This document shows, piece by piece, positions 27,357 to 36,414 of a stretch of DNA of 64,000 nt. Origin of the DNA: Pseudomonas sp. ANT_J12 (GTDB lineage Bacteria; Pseudomonadota; Gammaproteobacteria; Pseudomonadales; Pseudomonadaceae); contig NZ_VOBN01000005.1 in the NCBI RefSeq assembly GCF_008370045.1, positions 62,001-126,000 of the forward strand, read 5' to 3'. A program made the position numbers and the translations under genes. The notes under the pieces are model-generated. The model did no database searches. It was not told the origin of the DNA and saw only the letters and a list, made by a program, of their open reading frames with translations. Each line of letters starts with the position of its first letter. Within the stretch, counting starts at the first letter, position 1.

Positions 27357-28166
27357 TTACCGAACTGAAACGCTACGCACCACACTCATCCGCGAAAGCA
27401 CCGGCAATTTCCCCAGCAGCCCGAACACCGGCGCCGTCACCTTCAGGAAAAACCCCGAAACGTGATACGCAAAGGGCGTGTAGTAACCCCAGCCCAACGC
27501 CCACACCGCCAGCAGTACGCCGCCGATGTAATCGTCCTGGCCCCAATGCGCGCCCGCCACCAGTCGCGGCATCATAAACAGCAACGCCAGGCCCCAGATC
27601 GTCAGCGTCTGCCCGGTTCCACGGCTGAACACCGTCATGAACAGTGCCCAGATCAACAGAACAGACGCATGGTCACCGGGAAAGCTCTGGCTCGATCGGT
27701 CCTTCAATTCCCACGTCTTCTCAAGCCCGGGGAAGTAATCGCTCATCTGAATCGCGCCGTTGATCATCATCGACGGACTGCTGTGCTGCCAGCCCATGTG
27801 CTCGGCGAGTTTCGAAAACAGCATGCGGATAAACAGCAGCAACAACAGGATCGCCAGGAAGCCGAAAAACGCCCGGCGGACATCGATGGCGTCGAACACC
27901 CAATCGCCCTTGATCAGCAGTGTCAGCAAAATCACCCCGACCACCGCGTCAAACGGACGCAGACTTGCAATTGCCCAAATGTGGAGCCATATCGGGTTGC
28001 TGGCCAACGGAGCATTGAGCAGGTGAAACAGCCACTCGTCGAAAAACACGCACAACATCTGACCCGTAGGCCATAACCAGAATGCCAGCAGTACCAGAGG
28101 CACGAAATTGCACAGCACCAACCGGCGGAGGTTCCACCTTGCTTGGAACAAACCCGGATTGTTCAT
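27357..28166 (-). CDS. PAP2-family membrane phosphatase (LpxT-like)
   Basis: A 269-residue inner membrane protein with about six segments and PAP2 motifs: KDRSSQSFPGDHAS and RLVAGAHWGQDDYIGG hold the catalytic histidines. Such enzymes move or remove phosphate on lipids such as undecaprenyl pyrophosphate or lipid A. The start MNNPGLFQARW has a perfect GGAGG seven bases ahead; an upstream in-frame start is not needed. It is divergent from hslO. The precise lipid substrate is unknown. Confidence 0.82.
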   Translation of the reverse strand: MNNPGLFQARWNLRRLVLCNFVPLVLLAFWLWPTGQMLCVFFDEWLFHLLNAPLASNPIWLHIWAIASLRPFDAVVGVILLTLLIKGDWVFDAIDVRRAFFGFLAILLLLLFIRMLFSKLAEHMGWQHSSPSMMINGAIQMSDYFPGLEKTWELKDRSSQSFPGDHASVLLIWALFMTVFSRGTGQTLTIWGLALLFMMPRLVAGAHWGQDDYIGGVLLAVWALGWGYYTPFAYHVSGFFLKVTAPVFGLLGKLPVLSRMSVVRSVSVR

Positions 28167-28268
28167 AAAATGCCTCCAATGGCTGAACATTGCGCACCAA
28201 AACGGTGCCGCAAAGCGTAATTGTCACTACTTGTAACTAAATTGTCATCACTTCAGATACCCAGACCT

Positions 28269-29171
28269 ATGACCGATCTACCGGATTCCGACTTCACCCA
28301 ACGCTTCATCTTCGATGACAGCGACACCCGCGGCGAGCTGGTGGCGTTGGAACGTAGCTATGCCGAAGTGCTGGCCAAACACCCCTACCCAGAGCCGGTT
28401 GCGCAACTGCTGGGCGAACTGATGGCCGCCGCCGCGTTGCTGGTGGGCACCCTCAAGTTTGATGGGCTGCTGATCCTGCAGGCGCGTTCCGATGGCCCGA
28501 TCCCTTTGCTGATGATCGAGTGTTCCAGCGAGCGCGAAATCCGTGGCCTGGCCCGTTACGAAGCCGACCAGATTGCCCCCGACGCGACCCTCGCCGACCT
28601 CATGCCCAACGGCGTGTTGGCGCTGACCGTCGACCCGACCCAGGGCCAGCGTTACCAGGGCATCGTCGACCTCGACGGCGAAACCCTGTCCGAGTGCTTC
28701 ACCAACTACTTCGTCATGTCCCAGCAAGTCGGCACGCGCTTCTGGCTGTACGCCGACGGCCGTCGCGCCCGTGGCCTGTTGCTGCAGCAATTGCCTGCCG
28801 ACCGTCTGAAAGACGAAGAAGAACGCGCCGCCAGTTGGCAGCACATCACCGCGCTGGGCAGCACCCTGACCGCCGACGAATTGCTGAGCCTGGACAACGA
28901 AACCGTGCTCCATCGCCTCTACCACGAAGAGCAGGTGCGCCTGTTCGATGTGCAGAAACTGCGCTTCCGTTGCAGTTGCTCGCGCGAACGTTCTGCCAAT
29001 GCGCTGGTCAGCTTGGGTCTGGAAGATGCCCAGTCGCTGGTGATCGAACACGGCGGCCACATCGAGATTGATTGCCAGTTTTGCAACCAGCGCTACCTGT
29101 TCGATGCCGCGGATATCACTCAATTGTTCGCCGGCGCGGGTGTCGATACGCCGTCAGATACCCGGCACTAA
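28269..29171 (+). CDS. hslO: redox-regulated chaperone Hsp33
   Basis: A 300-residue cytosolic holdase that is switched on by oxidation. The C-terminal zinc-binding cysteines are visible: Cys235 and Cys237 in CSC and Cys269 and Cys272 in CQFC. The N-terminal start [15 protein letters not shown] is the family start. It stands before pckA, separated by 180 bases. Confidence 0.94.
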   Translation: MTDLPDSDFTQRFIFDDSDTRGELVALERSYAEVLAKHPYPEPVAQLLGELMAAAALLVGTLKFDGLLILQARSDGPIPLLMIECSSEREIRGLARYEADQIAPDATLADLMPNGVLALTVDPTQGQRYQGIVDLDGETLSECFTNYFVMSQQVGTRFWLYADGRRARGLLLQQLPADRLKDEEERAASWQHITALGSTLTADELLSLDNETVLHRLYHEEQVRLFDVQKLRFRCSCSRERSANALVSLGLEDAQSLVIEHGGHIEIDCQFCNQRYLFDAADITQLFAGAGVDTPSDTRH

Positions 29172-29284
29172 AACGGTTCAGCGCAGGTAAATTCACTGGT
29201 TAGCGCCGGAATAACGCCGTTACGACGGGAGGGCCCTACTATTTTTGGGCGTTTCTGGCATAATCCGGCCCACTTTTTGTCGCG

Positions 29285-29309
29285 GTAGTAGTGCACGACT
29301 TTCTACTAC
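29285..29309 (+). promoter_or_regulatory. dyad in the pckA leader
   Basis: GTAGTAG and CTACTAC flank an 11-base spacer, 45 bases before pckA. It may be an operator or an RNA hairpin in the 5' leader. CATAAT at about 29260 just before it could be the -10 of the promoter. Confidence 0.35.
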
Positions 29310-29353
29310 AAAACGTTTGGAGCACACTCGGCCACTGGCCGACGGGGAATCTC

Positions 29354-30895
29354 ATGACGCAAGCCAATAACGCCGTGTACACCGATCTGAGTGTTGATGA
29401 TCTGGTAAAAGAAGCCTTGAATCGCGGTGAAGGCGAGCTTGCCGATACCGGCGCGCTGGTTGTTCGCACCGGTCACCGCACCGGCCGCTCGCCAGTTGAT
29501 CGTTTCATCGTTGACGAGCCGTCCACTTCGGCTTCCATCGCCTGGGGCCCGATCAACCGCAAGTTCCCTGCCGACAAGTTCGATGCCCTGTGGGCTCGCG
29601 TCGAGGCGTTCAACAACGCGCAAGAGCATTTCGTTTCCCACGTGCATGTAGGTGCGTCTGAAGACCACTACCTGGCTGTGAAGATGACCACCCAGACTGC
29701 CTGGCAGAACCTGTTCGGTCGTTGCCTGTTCATCAACCCGGAAAAGTACAACCCGGCCGGTCGTGACGAATGGCAAGTGCTCAACGTGGCCAATTTCGAG
29801 TGCGTGCCTGAGCGTGACGGCACCAACTCCGACGGTTGCGTGATCCTGAACTTCGCACAGAAAAAAGTGCTGATCGCCGGCATGCGTTACGCCGGTGAAA
29901 TGAAGAAAGCCATGTTCTCCGTGCAGAACTACCTGCTGCCGGCTTCGGACGTGCTGCCAATGCACTGCGCCGCCAACATCGGCGAAGCAGGCGACGTGAC
30001 CCTGTTCTTCGGTCTGTCCGGCACCGGCAAAACCACACTGTCCGCCGACGAAAGCCGTTACCTGATCGGTGACGACGAACACGGCTGGGGCGAAGGCGTT
30101 GTCTTCAACATCGAAGGCGGCTGCTACGCCAAGTGCATCGACCTCTCCGAGAAGAACGAGCCGGTCATCTGGAAAGCCATCAAGCACGGCGCCGTCCTGG
30201 AAAACGTCGTCATCGACGACGCCAAGCACGCTGACTACGCCGATGTCAGCCTGACCCAGAACAGCCGCGCCGCCTACCCGCTGGAGCACGTTGCCAAGCG
30301 TTCCGAGAAGAACCTCGGTGGCGAGCCAAACGCTGTGATCTTCCTGACCTGCGACCTGACCGGCGTCCTGCCACCAGTGTCCATCCTCAGCGAAGAACAA
30401 GCGGCCTACCACTTCCTGTCCGGCTACACCGCACTGGTGGGCTCGACCGAAATGGGTTCCGGCAGCGGCATCAAATCCACCTTCTCCACCTGCTTCGGCG
30501 CACCGTTCTTCCCGCGTCCGGCCGGCGAATACGCAGAACTGCTGATCAAACGCATCCGCGGCTTCGGCTCCAAGGTCTACCTGGTCAACACCGGTTGGAC
30601 TGGCGGCGGCTACGGCGTCGGCAAACGCTTCAACATCCCGACCACCCGTGGCGTGATCGCAGCGATCCAGAGCGGTGCGTTGATTGGCGTTGAAACCGAA
30701 CACCTGGACACCATCAACCTGGACGTGCCGTTGGCTGTTCCTGGTGTTGAGACTGGCCTGTTAAACCCGCGTAATACCTGGGCCGACAAGGCTGCTTACG
30801 ATGAAGCGGCTAAAGCGTTGGCTGGGTTGTTTGTTGAGAACTTCAAGAAGTTTGAAGTGAGTGATGCGATTAAGGCGGCTGGGCCTAAGTTGTAA
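29354..30895 (+). CDS. pckA: phosphoenolpyruvate carboxykinase (ATP)
   Basis: A 513-residue ATP-dependent PEPCK, which turns oxaloacetate and ATP into PEP and CO2 for gluconeogenesis. The P-loop [16 protein letters not shown] starts at residue 220, [16 protein letters not shown] near 37 is the oxaloacetate-binding region, and the lid motif [13 protein letters not shown] is near the end. The length fits P. aeruginosa PckA. A strong terminator follows. Confidence 0.95.
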   Translation: MTQANNAVYTDLSVDDLVKEALNRGEGELADTGALVVRTGHRTGRSPVDRFIVDEPSTSASIAWGPINRKFPADKFDALWARVEAFNNAQEHFVSHVHVGASEDHYLAVKMTTQTAWQNLFGRCLFINPEKYNPAGRDEWQVLNVANFECVPERDGTNSDGCVILNFAQKKVLIAGMRYAGEMKKAMFSVQNYLLPASDVLPMHCAANIGEAGDVTLFFGLSGTGKTTLSADESRYLIGDDEHGWGEGVVFNIEGGCYAKCIDLSEKNEPVIWKAIKHGAVLENVVIDDAKHADYADVSLTQNSRAAYPLEHVAKRSEKNLGGEPNAVIFLTCDLTGVLPPVSILSEEQAAYHFLSGYTALVGSTEMGSGSGIKSTFSTCFGAPFFPRPAGEYAELLIKRIRGFGSKVYLVNTGWTGGGYGVGKRFNIPTTRGVIAAIQSGALIGVETEHLDTINLDVPLAVPGVETGLLNPRNTWADKAAYDEAAKALAGLFVENFKKFEVSDAIKAAGPKL

Positions 30896-30915
30896 GGTTT
30901 GGGTTTAGCGAAATG

Positions 30916-30944
30916 AAAAAGCCGCCCTTCGGGGCGGCTTTTTT
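30916..30944. terminator. bidirectional Rho-independent terminator
   Basis: GCCGCCC and GGGCGGC form a stem with a TTCG-type loop, flanked by A5 on the left and T6 on the right. It serves pckA and the convergent DMT permease gene. Confidence 0.9.
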
Positions 30945-30955
30945 GTGGGCGCTTT

Positions 30956-31822
30956 TCAGGTTTTCAGGTGCAGAATAAACGCACCGACCAAGACCAAAAC
31001 AACACCGAGCACTTGGATCTTGGCCAACCGCTCCTTGAAAAACACATAACCCAAAATCGCCGCAATCCCCCCCGACAATGTGCTGATCACGGTCACTACC
31101 GATACGGATCCAGCCACCGCACCCCAAGCGAATGACGAAAAACCACCCAGATTCATCAGGCTCGCGCCCGTCAGCGTCATGCAGTTTTTCAGGGGCGGTA
31201 TTTTCAAGCCGTCCTTTATTTTGATGACCATGAGCACCAGCACGATCAGCCCAACAAGATAGGCGAGCCACAGCATTGTCACGGGCCCGAGAACGGGTAG
31301 GACGAAGTGGCCTTGCAGCCAAAAACTGGTGCCGTAGAACACGGCAGCCAACAACGCATAGGTAATCGAACTGCTGGCTTGTGTGGTGTGTGGAATCTTC
31401 GAGTCAGAGTGAATGCTGGAGAGGATGACCCCGAGTACGCACAAGGCGATGCACAGCAACTGGACCAGGTTGATTTGTTCGCCTCCGGCCCAGGACAGCA
31501 ACGTCGTCACCACACCGTAGGACGTCACCAGCGGCGCGACAATAGAGGCTTTGCCAAGGGCGAAGGCTTTGGACAGGGCCAGGGCACCGGACACGGTCAG
31601 GATGGCGGCGCCGATGCCAATCAACCAGACAGTGAGTGGTGCAGCCATGGATTTGAAGATGAAGCTGGGAACGGCGATCAGCAGCAGGCTCATGATTGTG
31701 AAGCCCAGCGCCTGGCCAAAATATACTGCGCGTTTGACGCCGACTGCGCGGGCATTCAAGCCCACCAGAAAATCCGTACCGCCCCAGAGCAGGGCGGCGA
31801 GTAAACCCATCAGTACGTCCAC
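30956..31822 (-). CDS. DMT/EamA-family permease
   Basis: A 288-residue inner membrane protein with about ten segments in two EamA repeats (MDVLMGLLAALLWGGTDFLV at the start; LAKIQVLGVVLVLVGAFIL at the end). Such permeases export metabolites or amino acids; substrate unknown. It opens the accessory stretch that runs to about 36 kb and is transcribed alone. Confidence 0.82.
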   Translation of the reverse strand: MDVLMGLLAALLWGGTDFLVGLNARAVGVKRAVYFGQALGFTIMSLLLIAVPSFIFKSMAAPLTVWLIGIGAAILTVSGALALSKAFALGKASIVAPLVTSYGVVTTLLSWAGGEQINLVQLLCIALCVLGVILSSIHSDSKIPHTTQASSSITYALLAAVFYGTSFWLQGHFVLPVLGPVTMLWLAYLVGLIVLVLMVIKIKDGLKIPPLKNCMTLTGASLMNLGGFSSFAWGAVAGSVSVVTVISTLSGGIAAILGYVFFKERLAKIQVLGVVLVLVGAFILHLKT

Positions 31823-31953
31823 GCTATGTCCTTATAGGTGTGTTTGGGGAGCACATCGTAACCTTTGGGTCGGAAGTATCGATAGCTGGTGAAATCGAGG
31901 GGAGCGATTTCTCAGTATCAAAGCCTCGCTCGCGCCCCAATCTACATGCCTCG

Positions 31954-32442
31954 CTATGTGTTGGATTCAGGTTTCTTTTTTTTTGTAAATAAAGCGGAGA
32001 AAGCGTGGGTATTCAGTGGGAAGTCATCCGGGTCAAACCCGATGTAATCCGACTCACGAATAACACGACCTATCTGAGAGCCGGATGGTTTGCTTACCTT
32101 GGCGGCAATGTCGTTTTGTTCACGCTTGGCTTTTTTTAACTTTGGCCTAGAGGCTCGAGTTAACTGAGCGTCTTGCAATCGACGTCCCATCTCGTCGGAT
32201 TCGGCAATCTTGTTCAGGTCTTGCTCCAGACTCAATGCCTGCATCACTGACAAATACGCCCCCATCGTCACTCCAGCGCCACCAGACTCCAGTGAACGCA
32301 AGGTCATGACAGACATGCCGGCCCGCTCTGCCACCATTTTGGCGGTCAGCCTTCGACGTAAGCGAGCCAGTTTCAGGCGTTCGCCTAATTCGGTAAGGAG
32401 TCTTTTGGTTCGAGGAAGCAGTGGCGCTGTTTTTCTAGCCAT
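31954..32442 (-). CDS. XRE-family (HipB-like) regulator without a HipA partner
   Basis: A 162-residue protein with an XRE helix-turn-helix at about 22-77 (LKLARLRRRLTAKMVAERAG, then MSVMTLRSLESG). The first 95 residues resemble antitoxins that precede HipA-type kinases in proteobacteria. Here the next gene downstream is a permease and no HipA is present. The tail (KLKKAKREQN, GSQIGRVIRESDYIGFDPDD) is unlike the usual short antitoxin end. It may be a surviving orphan regulator. AAGGA lies 11 bases before the ATG. Confidence 0.72.
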   Translation of the reverse strand: MARKTAPLLPRTKRLLTELGERLKLARLRRRLTAKMVAERAGMSVMTLRSLESGGAGVTMGAYLSVMQALSLEQDLNKIAESDEMGRRLQDAQLTRASRPKLKKAKREQNDIAAKVSKPSGSQIGRVIRESDYIGFDPDDFPLNTHAFSALFTKKKKPESNT

Positions 32443-32524
32443 GCAGCTAATATTCCTTCACTTCTGAGGTGGTAGCGCCAGAATAATTGCAGTTATGCGG
32501 GCCTGTTGAGTCGCAACACCTGCT

Positions 32525-32878
32525 TCACTGGCCTTCCATTTCCTGTGTATCCCAGCGTTGCGATTTGACTGCTTGGTAAAGCATGCCAATGGTCAGCGGG
32601 ACTTTATCGCCGCGTCCCTTTGCCCGACGCTTGAGATGCACATCGAATCCTTCCGGCTGGAAGTAGCGGTAGGCGTCGTAGTCGATGAAGTCGATCCCGA
32701 ACTGTTCTTCCAGCGCTTCCATCAGGTTTTGCGCGTCAGCGCCGTCGCAGCCGAGGTCGAAGTTGATCGAGGTGGCGAGGCTGATGGTTTTGCGTTCGGG
32801 CAGGCCGAGTTCTTCGTGCAATAACTGCATGAGCAGGTGCATGGCGTGGTCGTCGGGGAAGTTGGGGGCGAGGTTCAT
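32525..32878 (-). CDS. DUF1493-family acyl-carrier-like protein
   Basis: A 117-residue protein with the DUF1493 pattern: TSINFDLGCDGADAQNLMEA near 37-56, EEQFGIDFIDYDAYRYFQPE and the end PLTIGMLYQAVKSQRWDTQE. The domain has an acyl-carrier-like shape, with no serine in the DSL position that I can see, so a phosphopantetheine arm is doubtful. The ATG overlaps the TGA of a 29-codon ORF in another frame (ATGA), and an in-frame upstream extension carries an antitoxin relic. Function unknown. Confidence 0.75.
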   Translation of the reverse strand: MNLAPNFPDDHAMHLLMQLLHEELGLPERKTISLATSINFDLGCDGADAQNLMEALEEQFGIDFIDYDAYRYFQPEGFDVHLKRRAKGRGDKVPLTIGMLYQAVKSQRWDTQEMEGQ

Positions 32879-33052
32879 GGTGCGTCTTCCGTCAGGGGCA
32901 TTTCGATGAGGTGGATTAAGCCTGATTTCGCGGCGTGTCGGATGTTGATCCGTGCTGTGAACATGGTGTTTGCGGAAAGGTTGACGCTCGCCGCGTAGGA
33001 CTTCGTTCATCTGTTGCACACTTTCCAATAGCTCATCAAAAAACATGCTCAC
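32879..33052 (-). pseudogene. relic of an HTH antitoxin N-terminus (NadS/HigA-like) running into the DUF1493 gene
   Basis: The frame begins MSMFFDELLESVQQMNEVLR, then GERQPFRKHHVHS, as in NadS-like antitoxins (FFDELLESVKQMDEIVKGER and so on), but the helix-turn-helix that should follow is missing. After about 33 residues the sequence becomes low-quality and reaches the ATG of the DUF1493 gene in frame. This looks like a deletion that joined an antitoxin head to the start of another gene. A 175-residue fusion could in principle be made, as GTGAGCATG at the front follows GAGGATAACC. Confidence 0.6.
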
Positions 33053-33069
33053 GGTTATCCTCAGATGTT

Positions 33070-33177
33070 GATCGTTCCCACGCTCTGCGTGGGAATGCAG
33101 CCCGGGACGCTCTGCGTCCCAAGAGCCGAACGCGGAGCGTCCGTTGAGGCATTCCCACGCGGAGCGTGGGAACGATC
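33070..33177. repeat. REPIN (GATCGTTCCC type)
   Basis: Inverted REP cores with nested GACGCTCTGCGTC and CGCGGAGCGTCC arms. It directly borders the antitoxin relic and may mark the deletion end. Confidence 0.87.
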
Positions 33178-33188
33178 TTCGCTGGGTG

Positions 33189-33488
33189 TCAGGCGGGTGC
33201 TTTCCAGCCCATCATGCGTTGTTGGGCGACTTTGAGTAGGTCGCAGCCGTCCTGGCTGAGCAGGTAGAGCGCGTGGGTGATGTGGGGGATGTCTTCGACG
33301 TCGCCGTTTTTGAAACAGGTGCAGTGCAGGGTTTTGAGGAGGTCGCTGGAGGCTCGGATTCGCTGGAGGGCGGCTTCGAGGATGTCCTGGGGGTTGGCCT
33401 CTGTGTCGATGATCAGGGGCGGGGAGTCGGTGAGGTTGGTTTGGAGTGGAAGGTAGCGATCGTTGGTGAACGGATTCCAGCTATTCAT
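33189..33488 (-). CDS. small conserved Pseudomonas protein, paralogue A
   Basis: A 99-residue protein without signal or membrane segment. The core LIIDTEANPQDILEAALQRI, then RASSDLLKTLHC, and PHITHALYLLSQDGCDLLKV is shared with the gene at 34002. I recognise it only as a type of short helical protein common in this genus; function unknown. The ATG at 33488 is preferred over a TTG three codons earlier. Confidence 0.65.
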   Translation of the reverse strand: MNSWNPFTNDRYLPLQTNLTDSPPLIIDTEANPQDILEAALQRIRASSDLLKTLHCTCFKNGDVEDIPHITHALYLLSQDGCDLLKVAQQRMMGWKAPA

Positions 33489-34001
33489 GGTGTGCAATCT
33501 CGAAATGTGTCAGAAGTTAGCGCCGTCATCGTGACCAAGCGATGGGAGGCGACTGTGTTCGGGTTGGTCAACCGGTGAGATCGCACGCTTACCCGGCACG
33601 CCTAAAGACGTCCCAAACACAGCCGCCATAAAGCGTACTGACACAAAAGTGCCGGCAGCATACAACGGGTGCGTGCGTGAATCTAATACGGGTGACCAAG
33701 CCCGAGTCGCTGATTTGGCAGCGACAGTCACAACTATAGAGATGGGCTACGGGGCTGCGATAGAAGACAAAGAGTCTTCGCTTGTAGGAACGGGACGAAG
33801 CTTTTATAGGCCGTTCCTACGGATTCGCCAGTCTTTTAAACACGTCGTGTTTTTCGACCTCGCCCACCGTCTCGGTAAGCAGGGTTCTTGTTATCAAATT
33901 TAGTCGAGCCGGTACCACAAAAGACTTGATGGATTATAAGAGTCTGCAGACCAGTTTTAGTCGGATAAATAATAAAGCAGTGAGTTATTGCCGGTTTCGT
34001 A
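33489..34001. other. gene-free stretch between the two paralogues
   Basis: 513 bases with no supported gene. TAGGAACGGGACGAAGC and GGCCGTTCCTA near 33785-33820 form a weak inverted repeat. It should hold the promoter of paralogue A. Its A/T content is higher than that of core genes nearby. Confidence 0.5.
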
Positions 34002-34283
34002 TCAGGGTTTTATTCGTGTTGTTGCAACTTCCAGAAGTTGGTGTCCGTCCTGGGTTAATAAGTAAAGTGCATTAATGATATGTGGAATGTCCTTGATATC
34101 CGCTTCATTGAAACTCTGGCAATAAAGCGTTTCGAGCAGGTCGTTGGCGGCGCCGATGCGTTGGCGGGCGGCGTCGAGGATTTCGTGCGGGTCGGCTTCG
34201 GTATCGATGACCAGCACCGGGGTGTCGCTGTAGCTGGACTTGAGAGGGCGATAGCGGTCGGTCTGTGATTGGAGCGTGTTCAT
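34002..34283 (-). CDS. small conserved Pseudomonas protein, paralogue B
   Basis: A 93-residue protein aligned along its length with the gene at 33189: VLVIDTEADPHEILDAARQR, IGAANDLLETLYC and PHIINALYLLTQDGHQLLEV. The two share an acidic DTEA motif, one cysteine in the same place (TLxC) and a C-terminal heptad-like helix. Function unknown; a helical dimer is plausible. The start at ATG 34283 has AGGA upstream. Confidence 0.65.
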   Translation of the reverse strand: MNTLQSQTDRYRPLKSSYSDTPVLVIDTEADPHEILDAARQRIGAANDLLETLYCQSFNEADIKDIPHIINALYLLTQDGHQLLEVATTRIKP

Positions 34284-34580
34284 CAAGGTTCGTCCTGTGC
34301 GAAATCACGGCAGGCCGAGACACTGATTCAGCCGCGCCAAAGACTATAAAAGGGCATCACACGGCGCGGCTATAGGACCGCGATGGACAGGATTCGTAGG
34401 GGTTTTACCCGTGTTTTAGGACTTGGCCTACGCGTTTGCCGAGGGTTTTTATGGAAAAACCCTTACGGGTTAAATTTCCCACGGGTTTGTCAGGCATTGC
34501 GCGGCAAACCTCTGTATGGTGCGCGCCAGAATCTGTAGGACGTTTCCAAACGTCTGACACACGCTTAAAGGGAATTAGGT

Positions 34581-35083
34581 ATGCATTGGCTACGTATGGC
34601 CTCGATGGTGTTGTTGTGGGCCGGTGTCTGTCGTGTGGCGGGCGCCACTGACGCGGGTGGTTCGATGGTGCAGGCCAATATGGACCGCACCGGCTGGCCG
34701 GACGCCCTGACCACTCAGGCTGAAGTCGATACCGCGTCCCGCGCCGAAGTGCTGATGATTGGCAAGGCGCTGCTGGACAGCGAAGCGCTGGACAACCCGG
34801 TCTGAAACAACGACTGGGCGTGCAGGCGGTGAAGCTCAAGTCTGTGCGACAAGTGCGTGACGGCTTGTGGGATCGCTTGCTCACCACTTACCGCAATGCC
34901 AGCCAGAACTGCGATGGCGAACTCTTCTGTCCGCGTGCGCGCAGCGTTGCTGATTTGCGTCAGTTGGCAGCGGCGTTCACCGGTGAAATCAGCCCGGCTT
35001 ATGCCGCCTGGGCGAGCAAGAGCCGGGTATTTCATGAGCAGGCGCTGAATGAGCAGCTGAGAGTGGCGGTGTTGATTCCTTAA
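34581..35083 (+). pseudogene. frameshifted periplasmic protein of unknown function
   Basis: The first part (34581-34805) has a Sec signal (MHWLRMASMVLLWAGVCRVA) and ends early at LDSEALDNPV. The second part continues in another frame (GLKQRLGVQAVKLKSVRQ to LNEQLRVAVLIP, stop at 35083). One missing base near 34800 would restore a protein of about 167 residues. The conserved look of the second part (NASQNCDGELFCPRARSVAD with two cysteines) suggests a recent break or a sequencing error. I do not recognise the family. It faces the subtilase gene convergently. Confidence 0.65.
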
Positions 35084-35093
35084 GCAGCTTGAA

Positions 35094-36146
35094 TCAATTA
35101 TTCATCCGCTGTGGAGGCTGGCGCGATGCAGCGTCAAGGTCCAGCAGCCCTCTGCCATAGGCTTCACTGTTGGCGTAGATGCCGGTTCGATTGGCGGTCG
35201 CCAACAGGTGATCGCGCACTTGCTGGGCGCTGAGCTCGGGATAATGGCTTTGCAGGGCTGCCAGTGCGCCGCTGACCAGTGCAGTGGCAGGCGATGTGCC
35301 CGCGGTTTGTACGTATTTGCCGTCCTTGCTGGTCGTCAGCAAGCCATTTTCTTCGCCCGCGTCGCCACCCGGTGCGGCGATGCACCAGTCTGCTGCCACG
35401 CCGCAGTAATTGGATTTTGCATTGATGGCGCTGCCGTCATTTTTCAGCGCGACCACCGCCAGCCATCCCTTCTCCAGCTCGGGTGATGCAATGGGCAAAC
35501 CGGGCTCGGCCAACGGTTCTCTTTTCAGTTCGTTGCCGGTCGGAAACACAAACACCGCGCCTTCCTGCACAAGCTTTTGCGCGGTCGTCATCGATTTGGG
35601 CATTACCTGGCGATAGCGCGCCTCATTAATCTCAGTCGCCGGGATGGCATTGGCCCATGAGTTACTGAGGATTCGTGCGCCCTTATCGAAACCTGACTGC
35701 CAGGAGCGCGCGATTTCATTGTCGAAAAAAAACGGCTCATTGTCGTCGCCGAATCGGAAGGGGATCAGTTGCGCGTTGTACGCGACGCCGTGCATGCCCT
35801 GATCATCCTTGTTGGCCGCGAGAATACCGGCCATTTGAGTGCCGTGACCGACCCGGTCAATGGTGCCGACCTTTTGCTCGACGTAGTCGAATCCCGGGTC
35901 ACGGACCCGCCCTTGAAACTCCGGCAACAGGCTGTTCAGGCCTGAGTCGATCAGCGCAACGGACACGTCCTGACCGGTGCCGCCGCGTGCGTAGAGGCTT
36001 GCGGCATTAATCACTGCGAGGCCTTTCTGGGCCTGATATTCCGGGGTTTCGAACGTGGCGAGGAGCGGTGGATCTTCGGGGAGCTGCATACAACCGGTGA
36101 GCAGCAGAGAGGCAAAAGCTATTGGATAAAGTGGTGTGGGCAGCAT
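35094..36146 (-). CDS. subtilisin-like (S8) serine protease, predicted lipoprotein
   Basis: A 350-residue S8 peptidase. The triad is visible: Asp67 in VALIDSGLN, His101 in GHGTQMAGI and Ser285 in GTSPATALVSG, with Asn205 (PTGNE) for the oxyanion hole. A lipobox LLTGC (Cys19) follows a short signal. Position +2 is Met, so outer-membrane sorting is likely. The catalytic domain resembles that of autotransporter serine proteases, but the beta-barrel is missing, so it probably acts at the cell envelope. AAGGA precedes the start at 36146. Confidence 0.85.
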   Translation of the reverse strand: MLPTPLYPIAFASLLLTGCMQLPEDPPLLATFETPEYQAQKGLAVINAASLYARGGTGQDVSVALIDSGLNSLLPEFQGRVRDPGFDYVEQKVGTIDRVGHGTQMAGILAANKDDQGMHGVAYNAQLIPFRFGDDNEPFFFDNEIARSWQSGFDKGARILSNSWANAIPATEINEARYRQVMPKSMTTAQKLVQEGAVFVFPTGNELKREPLAEPGLPIASPELEKGWLAVVALKNDGSAINAKSNYCGVAADWCIAAPGGDAGEENGLLTTSKDGKYVQTAGTSPATALVSGALAALQSHYPELSAQQVRDHLLATANRTGIYANSEAYGRGLLDLDAASRQPPQRMNN

Positions 36147-36414
36147 GGTCGTTCCTTCGTCTGGATCCGCGCGCATCAGGCGTCCTGCCATGATGGGAGG
36201 TGCGCGGACAGTGGTTTTGTGAGGGCGAACATTACCTGCAGATCGGCTGGTGCCGCGAGGGCCTAAAGTGTTTCGTTTGTTTCATCCTGTGGCAAAAGCC
36301 CAGGGCGGCGAAGGCTGTATCATCTCGTATCGTTTTGGTCCCCGACCTTTTCTCGACTCGCTGCAATCGCCGGCTAGGCTTTTGGCATCGCAGCAGTCAA
36401 CGGAGTGACAGCTT

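Noticed and set aside
29306..30703. A 465-codon frame antisense to pckA
   Set aside because: Same reason: a shadow of a well-conserved gene with no recognisable motif.
34442..34463. GGGTTTTT/AAAAACCC hairpin as a terminator or small RNA end
   Set aside because: The stem is A/T-rich, without a following T-run; no transcript is implied.
34581..35083. Programmed frameshift in the secreted protein gene
   Set aside because: No slippery heptamer or stimulating structure is evident at the break; a lost base explains it more simply.
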